This document shows, piece after piece, positions 23,101-35,100 of a DNA stretch of 64,000 bases. The position numbers and the translations under genes were made by a program. Where the stretch lies: positions 32,453,026-32,517,025 of the forward strand of contig OY294048.1 of NCBI GenBank assembly GCA_958510825.1, read 5' to 3'. The DNA is from Brachypterus glaber (taxonomy: Eukaryota > Arthropoda > Insecta > Coleoptera > Kateretidae). The notes under the pieces are model-generated. The model did no database searches and was not told where the DNA came from. It saw only the letters and a program-made list of their open reading frames with translations. How positions within the stretch are numbered: the stretch's first letter is position 1; every line of letters begins with the position of its first letter.

Positions 23101-26100
23101 TTTGAGATATACAGACATCGGATTTTAGCGAGTCGTGACGTCAAAATGCATAGCCGGGTACAATAAGTTAACAAATTTATATTAATTTTATAAAAATGTT
23201 TAATATGTTGCCAAACTACTACATTACCAAAGAAAATTATATAAATATTATGAAAATCCCGTAACGTTTTATTTAAGTAAAAGAAATTTTAAAAAAATAA
23301 CAATTCTGAAAATTACGATTTAGTTGGGCTCTTTAATAATCCAAATTTAATTTTATAGTATTGTGGCATTTTATCAAGTTAAAAAAAAATATGCCTGGCC
23401 AATCGTGTTTTATTCGCAATAAAAGGTCACGTGACTTATAACTTGCGATTGAAATTAATTTTGTATTTTTTTTTACTTACTTTAAATTTTAAATTGCCCT
23501 TGCTCCTCATCTCCTTTATGGGTTTTTGTGTTCACATGTCTTAATTATTAGTTTTTCTTTCCCAGGTTAGGTCTTTTTTTACAAAATGTGCATTGTGCAG
23601 TGCAATCCACGATTTAACCGTAGTAAGTAATGGTTTTACGAACATTTTATTAAGGGATTTAACTAATGAAATGAACGGTGACAAATGAATATTAGATAAG
23701 GCCCAAACGAAAAAGTTAGAGCAAAAAAAGAAATTAATTCGCATTGCTAAGTCAAACGAAATTACTCATATTTACTTGCAATAAAAACCTTGTTTCCGTA
23801 TCCGCGTGATTATAACCAATAAAATAACGTACATGTTACACGCTTGATCTTACATCTCACTTATTTCGTCGCATACGGAAACAAGTTTAGAGCTTTTAGA
23901 TCTTTGCAGAGTACATGTTTATAACGATTTCAAATAGATTTCACCTTCCACCTTCACCTTCACAAATTGGATAAAACACAAAAAGATTTCGTCGGTAGTT
24001 TGTTTTTTCTACAAACACTATAAGTTCTAGTTGTGTAATTTTGTATTTTATTAATAATATAAAAAAAAAGATTTGAGTAAAAATAATAATTTTGAAGAAA
24101 TTTTTAAAAACATTTTTCACAAGTTATAAACGTCACGCGAGCTGTTATTGCGAATAGAAAAGGATTGGCCAGGCAGATTATTTTTAACTTGATAAAAGTA
24201 ATACCCAGCCTCCATGTTACAATACTATTAAATAAAATTTGGATTGTTTAAAAGTCCAACTAAATCATAATTTTCGGATCTGTTATGTTTTTTTTTTAAT
24301 TTTCTTTTACTTAAATAAAAACGTTAGGGGATTTTTATAATATTTATATACTTTTCTTTATAAATGTAGTAGTTTGATAGCTTATAAAACATTTTTATAA
24401 AATTATTATTAATTTGTTGTACCCGGCTATGTATTTTGACGTCACGACTCGGTAAAGTCCGATCTCTAGTTATATAAAAATATGAATGTATAAAACTTTA
24501 GTCGTAGAAAAAGTATAGTTTGGAATACGTGCAGAATGGCTATCGCGGCTTCGGTGACAAACATCCACTCGTTCGGAATATGCATCATTCTACACGTGTT
24601 GCAGAATATACTATTCCAAGCACTTTAGAGTTGCCTGTGTAAATTATTCTTTAATAGTATTACAATTTTCCCATACAACATGTACTGTATAATGTATGAT
24701 ACTTTAGTTTTGAGGTAAATATTTTGACAGCAAAGGGGTTCACCTATAATTACGATTACATTAATTGTAATCTACAACGCCAGGGGGTCTCAAACCAAGG
24801 CCGAGAGCTAAGCCCCCTTTGCACTTCCTAGTTGGCGTCCTGCCTCCCAGATTTTAGATTATAATAATATATCGTCGGCTTACAAGTAAAGAGCACTAAG
24901 TCCAAAAACATGTTTTTGAGATATTGACAAATTTAACTTTCATTGTTGTTATTTATTTTTTGTAATAATTGTTTTTGGAAAAAAACTACCGCAAATTGCA
25001 ATGACATGTTTGGACATAATAATGTCCCATTTGCAGTTAAATAAAGAAAAATTGAAGTAGTTTAATTCAACTAAATTTGGGAAAAGACATGGACTTAGTG
25101 CCTTTTACTTGTAGGCCCACGACGTCGGCTTACAAGTAAAGAGCACTAAGTCAATAAAATAATATAAAAAACAACTATTTAAAATTAAAACCCTTCTATT
25201 AATTAAACGTAACGTAGAAAACAAGTTGTTTACATAAATTTTCAAAAATAAATTTTTAAAAGAAGGGTTTGGACTTTTTGATTGTTTAAAGAACGTTTCC
25301 AAAATTAATAATAATAATTAATTAGTAGTAATTATATGAAACTGCCTACTATGCCAGAACTAAGACAGTTTTCAGAGGCCATCGGCTGTGCCGGCAAAGA
25401 AGCATCTCCTAAAGTCAATAATCATAATGAATCATTATTAATGATAAAACACTTCACGGTGCAATTCTAGGGACTGTTTTCCTAACTTGCCGCGAACTTT
25501 AGTTTTTTTTTATATTCTTGTTATTTATGTGGAAACCAAGGATTTAAGAGCAAAATTAAAAAAATCTATCAGTTAGTTTTTTTATATATATTTTTTTTAT
25601 AAAAATCTGCACCTATTCAATTATTTATCTATGTCTCGGCTATTTCTAATTATAATAAAAATATTATTATAAATAAAACAAAGATTGCTTAAAAAAAAGT
25701 AAATACCATTTTTTAAAATTCTTTTGCCGTTTTGTCACAATACGCAATTAATGCAAATGAAAATTAAATTATTACCACCATCGAAAGTACACGTAAAAAT
25801 CATTGTCATTTTACAGGTAAAGTTCTGTTTCTCTGTTCAGTCTCTATTCCATCAACTTTAACATAACAATATTTGAATGCGTTTGGCATATTTTTATAAA
25901 TTATTTTATTAAATAAAACTCTTTTTAGAAAGTCGCTTAGTGCAGAAACATTTGAAATAATCTACAAGTAAAACGCACTAAGTGCTAAGTGACTTAGTGC
26001 CTATTGCCAGATAAAATTTTAATTAAAATCAAATTGGTGCGTTTTGTTTAGTGGGTAACTCCCTTGGCAGTCCACCTAGAAGTTAGTTCGATTTACCTAT

Positions 26101-29100
26101 ACATAGATCATCAAAAATTAATTACAGTGCCATTAAAATCCCATTTTTGTAAAAAAGTGCCCTAGTGCCTTTTACTTGTAAGCCGACGATATATAATAAT
26201 TATTTTACAAAAATAGACGCGGGTCACAAACCTTTAAATGGAATTTAATATGTACTCTATTTAGGTTGAAAAGGAAAAATCAATCAGCCAATCAATATCC
26301 AAAATCGAAAAACAACTGTCAGAAGCCGAACTTAAATTCATCCAACAGTCCAGATCAAATAACGATGAAGACTCCCTAGACTCGTACATGAAGGAACTAA
26401 AACAGTCGAAGCCTGACAAAACCACAATCAACAAACTGAAAGCCGAACTAACAAAACTGAAAGCGGAACAAGCCAATGTTATTCGTCTTGCCAACGTTGC
26501 CAAACCAGCTAGTTTGCCGCCACTGGTTGCGCATAATAGTGCGGAGCCGGGTACAAGCAAGGGAGGAAGTAGTAAAGCGGTGTTGCCTATTTTTGGCAAA
26601 AGAAAGAAGATTAAGTTGCAGTTGCCCGCTAGAGGGCCACAGTTGCCACATAGGTGTACGAGTAATAGCGCAGAAGATGTTGAAGAAGAGGATGAAAATG
26701 AGGAGGTTACGGATGAGGGGCAGAATACGCATCAAGTTGAGGTTAGTGTGAACGCTTTAAGACAAAGACTTTAAATTATAAAAAGTGCGCAATATAGTCT
26801 CCTATCTCACGAAACCATCTAACTGACAAAATTTACATTTTTTTTCACATCTTCATCTCGAAGTTTTATGACATTCTAAACCTGCAATTTTAACAAACAA
26901 AATTGTAAATTTTGTCAGTTACGTCGTTTCATGAAATAGTGGACGATATGACACATTTTTTGTAATTTCAAAATTGAAAAACCCTGACAGCACATAACAA
27001 CTATTATATATCCAGGGAATATACTTTCTGGATATTAAGTATATCCATTGGATAGCCTGGATTGACATTAGATGTCCCATGGATATCCAAACGTCTGCCT
27101 ATGTCCAGAATATCCACTGGATATCCACGAGATATCCAGTGGACATCTATTTTTAAACCTCCCTAAATTATATCCACTGGATATCCATTAGCGACTCATC
27201 ATGGATATCCAGTTCATGAAATTGCTATAAAAAATTACAGATTGTATGGAACTTGATTTATATCTTAAATACAATTTGCAATCAAAACTTTTTAAAATTT
27301 TCTTCTTAAAAATATTAAAATTTGAAATTAACCTTAAATCAAGAGGCAAGCAAGGCATTGTAAAAAGTGATACATCTATACAGTGGTGAGTTCCTAAATT
27401 TCTCGGTCTTGTGAGTTGGTAATTTTGTAAATAAAATACATTTAAAATTAAAGTACATTTAGAAATAAAATACATTTAAAAATTAAAACAGCACAGCACA
27501 GTTAAAATATTATGGTTTTAAAAAAATTCTTTACAAGAATCTCTGTAGCCAAGGCCAAAAATTAGTCGCAGTAACTTTTTTTGTGATATAAACACTCTTT
27601 TCATGGAAAAGGAGCAACCCAAAAAAAAAATAATAAAATTTATATGGCAGTAGGCTAAAGAGTAGTATACATTAAGAAGAGCACGTTCAGCCTCATGCAC
27701 AACTTATCTGTGTGTATTTCACCAGAAAAGTGCCTTATTATATTCTTGACTTTCACTGGGTTCTAAAATCAACCAAATATATTAAGTACATTTTAAATAT
27801 TTAAATTTGAATTTACATGAATTTTTTTGGTGGACCACTTTTATTGCAGCAGTTTAGATTAATGGGACATTTTCCCCGGCGAGTTCATTTGTTGAAAACG
27901 TCACTAAACTGTTCTAGGTAAAAATCAACGCTAAAAGTTCCAGTTTTGTGAACAGATGGGATTAATAGTTAGATTAAACAAAAAAAAAAAAGCCAAATGA
28001 AAGTGAGTTGGTCAACAATTTTAGTACATATTATTAACTTATATTTTTAACTGCATAATATAAAATTAAATTAAAGTTAAAATAAATAGAGTAAATGTAA
28101 ATAGTTTTTATTGGTTATCTTGGCAACTCTGATTACTTTGTCTTCCTTACGTTGGCTAAACTGTTAGAAAGAGATAGCACTGTAGACCTAATTTTGACGG
28201 TCTTTTTTGTCAAATATTTCATTACGTTACCTTTCCAAATTTAATATCCTTTAGGCCTAAAGGAAGAAATAATTTTATTTTTTACAATTTTGGTTCATAG
28301 AGCACACAAGAAACGCAGTCAAATCCACCAGAAAGCAACGAGCCGCAACCAGAAGCATCCAATCCCAACAACCAAGCAGTGCAAGAACCCGAGGACGAGA
28401 TCCAGTCAAACAGTTCTTCGGATGGCGATATAGATGACATCTTGGCACAAGGTAGCGACTTATTCATGGACTTTAGCTTAAAATCAATCAACAACACAAT
28501 GACTTTCAAAAAATTCGAAAAAATTATGAAAACAGGCCTTCCACCATTTGCAAATCAACACCAAGAGAAACTAGCAAAAATATTAAACAGTTTAAAGAGG
28601 CTAGCCTCGAACGAAGATCGCATGCACGTCGACTGGAAGATTTTAGCCGCAAAGAAGCGAAAAGTTATGAAGTTAATTGCAGACCTGAGAACTTGCGAGC
28701 CAAATGGGAAGTTGGAGCACAGAGTAGCTTCCGAATTAAACAGGATTTTGGGCGAGTTGAATAACATGACTGAAGAAAAGTACAAGGTTATTGGAAAAGT
28801 AAAAAAGATGGGAAATGAGATAAAGAATATATCTGAAGCGATTGATAAGGAGTGCAAGAGATATTTAGAAGAACAGAAAAGTATTACTCCAGAGTTAGTA
28901 GATGATGATCAGCCTAGTACGAGCTCTAATTGTGATGCTAAGGGTAAGATTCGTCTCATTGTACAAATCATTAATTTGTCCCATTAAAACAAAACACTGA
29001 ATAATAATAATAACAGTAGGCAACACGGTTTCTTGCCCTGATTGGATGTTTTTTAACTAATTTTGGGTCGCTGAAACCGAATCTGGCCTCAGAATATTTC

Positions 29101-32100
29101 TATTACCTAAGTTTTCTGAGAAAAATGAGATAAAAATGTTAAAAAATCATTATTTTATCCTTTTTTTGTTCTAATATGCACCCTTCTTTTAAGGGTAAAT
29201 AATGCAAATAAAAAGTCCAAACCGAATCTGGCCTCAGAATATTTCTATTACCTAAGTTTTCTGAGAAAAATAAGATAAAAATGTTAAAAAATCATTATTT
29301 AATCCCTCTTTTGTTCTAAAATCATGGGAAAAAAATATTTCAAGGACAAATTTAGATTCGGCGACTCAATATTAGTTAAAAAACTTAAAACATGGAAACT
29401 TTAAATTCATAGGTAGAATAAATAGGGATATTATGAAAAAAAAATTTAAAAAATGGATAATGTGACAAAACTAAGTAGGGGTGGAGGGTAAGAAGAAGGG
29501 TGCATAAGGGGACAAGCTTATCGCCACGGACTCATGCTAAAAATTGTCAAAAATCATTACTAGGGGGTCAAAAATGAACTAAAAAAATGCAACGTAATAT
29601 GGTTCTTATGTAATAAAGTAACATTTTTATGATGTAGAACCGTTAAAAAAACAACAACAAAATACACAATATTTTGTTTTATAAATTATTTTTAAATTGG
29701 CATAATTGCCTGTACTAAAATTTAAAAAATAAGACGTGCTGGATTTTTTTTAAGGTCAAATTTGGATTCTGCGCCTTTAAATTGATAAGAAAAATATATT
29801 TTTTGGGCTCGGGAAAGAAGTTTACACTGTGTACTTTAATTTTGTTTCTTTTTCATTTATTTACTTTTTACGAACAAACTAAGCAAAATAAAAAAATATT
29901 TGTATAAATATTTTTGTAGAGAATTTTATAATCTAAAAATTGTGTCCTATAAAATTTTTATAAAGATTTAATAGTTTTGCCACAAAAGTAAAGTCTCCAC
30001 TTTCATTTTAAGCTTTTTATTTTTTTTTCGTTCGTACTTACTCTGACAGTAGGTCCTTAGCATATATATTTTTGAGTTCCTCGTATTTTTTTTTAATCCA
30101 AACCTAGGTGTCATAAGGAGCGTTACTACAATAATACCAATAACACTTGTCATAAAATCATAAAATGTCCGTTTGTCCTAAAATCGTCATAAAATTAAAT
30201 CACTGTCATAAAAGTCATAAAATTTCATAAAAATAATCATATTTTTTACTTTCGAGGGACCTAGGAGAGATTTTGTTGTCTTTTCTGACGTTTTATACAA
30301 ATTTATTAAATAGTGCACTGTTTTAAAATTAGAATAGACTATCAAATATGTAAGAGTTCTTGCCTGTGAAGCTAGGGCTTTTGCTATTTTTTTTCTTTAA
30401 GACTTTAAAGACTCTTTAAAAGAGTTAATCAATATTAAATTAAAAAAGAAAAACGTCAGAAGACGTCAAAACGTCAAAATTTGTAAAAATAATCGCCTAT
30501 AGCACTAATTTAGTCAATAAAGGGCTGACGATCATGTTTTTAGTCGTTTTTTAAATTCGAGTTTGTAAGAAATCAAGCTTGATATTTGTTAAAATTTTCT
30601 AGAGCTTTCTTGTTTTTTTTTATGAAATTTCAAATTGTAAGACTTTTTTGCTCAAATATTGTCATAAAATTTTTCATACAATGCCTAAAATTGTCATAAA
30701 ATCATAAAAAATCTAAACAAAATCGGTGGGATCCCTGCAATAATAATACCAATCAGATACCTAGTTACTTTCTTAGTACGCGGTCCTAGATTCATGTTGC
30801 TGTAGCAGTATTTCGTTTTAATGGGCCATCCGGTACAGTTGCGATCTTTAAAAAGTACTACACCCAAAAGTAGTACCATTTAAATCTAACCTAAAGTCAG
30901 TTGATGACTTAATTAAGTCAGAGACACATAAAACTAAGTACAACAGTCGTCATCACTTAACAAAACAACAAAACAAAAACAAAACAAAAATCAATTTTAA
31001 CAATATATTTTGGGGCTGATATAAGAAAAATGGCCGAGAAATTAATGTTATTTTATACCGTTTTTAAATCGATTGACATTGTACATAACCCTAAAAATTT
31101 CATTGTAAATAAAGCTAAAATTTTAAAAAATTGTTCAATGTTGTTATACTTTTTTTTATTTCAACTGTACAATACAAATAATAATTTCAGAACTTGCTAA
31201 TCGTGATAATTCTGCAGAGCAAGATCAAATCATGGAGAGCGATGAAGAAAGCAAAAATGATGCAAGCGAGAAGAAGAAGAAAAAGAATCAACGCAGAATT
31301 CAGCAACGCCTAGAACGAGCAGAAGCAAAAACAGGTATTTAATGTGACATTTACACATAGAGTAATTACTGATAATACGGCAAAAATTTGTTAAACTTTT
31401 GGGGCTCACACTGGATTTAAAACTAACTTGGAATTCGCGTACTGATATTTTATAAAATATAAACGTGATTTTTCTATTTTTGGATATGATAACAAAAAAG
31501 TTATTTTGACTGTCTATTTCTCCCTGTTTGTATCTTTTAAATATGGCGTAACTGAATGAGCACATAGCTTTCAATCCAAGATCTCTTCTCTTTATTTCTC
31601 TACACTGTGGCATACTGACGCAAATTATGTAATTATTACTATATATAGTACACATTTGTGTAAGCGGTTACCGGTGGTTACTATTTAAGCTCATACAAAC
31701 TCAAGTAGAATTTGTATTATCTTGTGGCCGTGGGTGATAGTATAATAATAATAATAATCTTTATTTCAAAAATTACGATGGAGTACAAAACATGTAAACG
31801 ATCATGAAAATGAAAATAGTCACCATAAAAAAAAAACATAAATACTTAAACATATTAAAAAGGTACCCACTTAAACATATTAAAATATAAATTAAGATTA
31901 GTGATTAAAATATTCAGTCATAGAGTATGGTTCTATATTTATTAGAAAAAGACGAACATGTCGTTTATATGAGTAGTTAATTTGTTAAAAACAGATATGC
32001 ATGAATAGAACCACCCCTTTTCAAATTGTGCTAATCTATGGCGTAGTAAGTTGTAATTTAGGTTTCTACTACTCTGAGGTTTTAAGTTCTGAAATTTATC

Positions 32101-35100
32101 TTTATTTTAAATAAAAACGTTAAAAGTTCGTAAATGTATATACCTGTAATTGTTAAAAAGTTATTGTTCTTGAAATGATTTCTGCAGGATTCGTTATATC
32201 TTAATTCTAAAATAGTACGAACCGCGCGTTTTTGTATTTTGAAAACATGCTCTACCTATGAGCTTTGTCCCCAAAAGATAATGCCATACTTAAGGACAAC
32301 TAAACCTAGAAATTTGGTGCTATTTGCTGTTTTCAAAGTCAAACTTTCATATGGCATCACCTCAGGGTTTTAAAAGTATACCGTGAGGTTTTAAACACTA
32401 AAACTTGGATTTTATCCTTATTCAGAAGCAGTTTATTTTTAACAGTGTAAAATATTATCAGCGCAAGTCTGGAGCAAACTAACCACATCTTGGTAACTAT
32501 AATTTAGATCCAGAATTGGACTAATAATATCATTCATGAAAATGATGAAAAGTATAGGGCCGATAACGCCTCCTTGGGCTATACCTAGGTTTACAAAGAT
32601 AGGATCTGACATACAAAATCTACCATCTTTATCAACTTTTTGAACTCAGTTCTTTAGCCAATCCTTGATCCACTGCAGCGCATTCCCCCTAACACCATAC
32701 CTTTCAAGCTTTTCCAAAAATATATAGTAGTCTATGCTGTCATAGGCCTTAGATAGGTCCAAAAACAAAGCTACGATATATCCTAAGTTTTCGAAGCCCA
32801 AAAGGACCTTATGTATGAAGTCGTGCATCGCAGTGTAGAACGATTTTTTATGTACCCATGTTGAAAATCGATAAAGAGGGGATTTATCTGGAAAAAATTA
32901 ATTAAAAACTATTCTACGAGCCATAGCGGTCTCAAATACCTTTGAAAAACCCGATAGCAAGATTATCGGCCTATAATTTTCAATTTGACACGGGTTACCC
33001 CTTTTAATGAGTGGTTTTGTCAGGGCAGCTTTTAAGGTTTCAGGAAATATTCCATACACTAAGGAGTTAGTAAGGACAGAAATTTTAATTTTAAACAAAA
33101 TTATAAAAATATTAATTTATTATTCCATCAATCTATTTTCTAATCATCGTACAGAGTGATATTGGTAGACTGACAGTTTCGGGCTACTGGCCCTCTTCAG
33201 TACCAAGAGTCAACTCTGCACGCTGATTAAGAAAACGTTTTTAGACTTTACTCGCAAAAGGAATATAGCCATTAGATTGATGTAGACTTGTGCGCCATCT
33301 ATTTCTAGACAACTACTCATACCTCTCCTAATCTCTTGGTACTGAAGAGGGCCAGTAGCCCGAAACTGTCAGTCTACCAATATCACTCTGTACGATGATT
33401 AGAAAATAGATTGATGGAATAATAAATTAATATTTTTATAATTTTGTTTAAAATTAAAATTTCTGTCCTTACTAATTTTACGTCTAACCACCCGTTAGTG
33501 GTACTATGTGCTTGAGACACACAAGTCTTCAACTTGCTACCATTCAAAGTCTCCAGATTAGGAGAGGTATGAGTAGTTGTCTACATCTAGAAATAGATGG
33601 CGCACAAGTCTACATCAATCTAATGGCTATATTCCTTTTGCGAGTAAAGTCTAAAAACGTTTTCTTAATCAGCGTGCAGAGTTGACTCTTGGTACTGAAG
33701 AGGGCCAGTAGCCCGAAACTGTCAGTCTACCAATATCACTCTGTACGATGATTAGAAAATAGATTGATGGAATAATAAACTAAGGAGTTGTTCACAATAA
33801 ATGCTAACGGTTCGCATATTTCAGGTGCGCAGGTCTTAATAATACTTACAGGTATCTCATCAAGGCTACTCCACTTATTTTTTAGATTTCTTATAATATC
33901 ATAAATTTCAGTACTCAAGACCAGACTAATAAACATTAAATTTGGATTGTTTGTGAGATCACAATCAAAGTCAACAGTAGGCCATGGATGAAATAAAAAA
34001 AACTGCAAAACCGAGTAACGTCTAACTGCAAAACCGCGTAACGTCTAACTGCAAAACCGCCTATCTACTGAAAGTAGCAAAACTGAGATTTTGTACAAGT
34101 ATAATCTATTCATCAAATGGCGTATATTGAGATATGTTTTGCAAGAAATAATGAATATAAACGGCTTAAAATGATAAAATTAATTACCATATTTATTTGA
34201 AAACTGCGTAAATGCGCATCTAAAAGTTGACATCACTTTGACATAAGTATAACTTTTTAATTTTCTAAATTAAATTCTCAACAGTGGAATGGAAAAATCT
34301 ACAAATTTATAGAAAACAGGAGTTAAAATTCTATATTAGGCATAGAAATATTTGATAGCTACAGCCAATTTGCCATAATTTTTAAGGACTTAACCTAGGT
34401 TATTCAATAAGCTATTAAAATAATTTTTATTATAAATAACAAATTTATAAAAAGGGTCGTTTAATATTTAGTTAAACTATTATAATAACAATTAACTAGA
34501 TTAATCCTATAGGTAATTATCATTAAATATCTAAAATTTTGTAAAAAATTAATTTAAAGACTTATATATATTTTTTTTAAATTTATATTTGATTAAAATA
34601 GAGTACCTATTTAAAAAATAGTACACTGTATGTTGTATTAAACTGTCTAAAATATAATAATTATACAAACATCCTGATTTATCCATCAATAGCTAAATTA
34701 ATTAGTTTTTTTCTAGCATGTAAAATTGTGTTTTTATACCTTACGCGGCTTTGCAGTTAGACGTAACCGGGTTTTGCAGTTGGAGGTTAAGCGGTATTGC
34801 AGTATCATGGACAAAATATCACGATTCACTCACCGCAGTAATGAGAAGAATCCAGCGCGTGCGCACTGATTTTCTTATTTTTGTTTTGACGTATGCCAAA
34901 AATTATTTTAAGGTTAGGTATCATTCTTTTGCAGAATTTTACAAAAATATCTACTTTTTTCTTTGCGAACTAACAGTTTTTTTTTAATTGGCTAAAAGTA
35001 TTCGGTTTTAATAGTATTTTCGTAAAAAAATTGCGGAATATTCATTAATAAACATTTGATTCTTAAAATATATCGCCTTGTAAATTCTGAAATATCGTAT

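Larger units (their letters stand above)
33069..33778 (+). mobile_element. Hammerhead-ribozyme retroelement insertion (Penelope-like or retrozyme)
   Basis: A 710-bp insertion in the dead LINE, flanked by the 11-bp duplication ACTAAGGAGTT (33058-33068 and 33779-33789). The left part is an inverted partial copy of the unit; the right part is one 353-nt unit and the start of a second. Each junction carries a hammerhead motif. No ORF. The inverted-plus-direct arrangement and the ribozymes are known features of Penelope-like pLTRs; small non-coding retrozymes are the alternative. Confidence 0.8.
31740..34000 (-). pseudogene. Decayed LINE reverse transcriptase, interrupted
   Basis: The minus-strand order is clear. 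[20 protein letters not shown] (about 33880) and [10 protein letters not shown] (about 33790) come first, then a 710-bp insertion. After it follow [20 protein letters not shown] and [18 protein letters not shown] (33098-32898), [12 protein letters not shown] (about 32755) and [15 protein letters not shown] (about 32550). The segment that should carry the YADD catalytic motif is deleted, and several frameshifts are present. The 3' end at about 31740 has an (AAT)n tail like the LINE at 10152. Confidence 0.85.
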
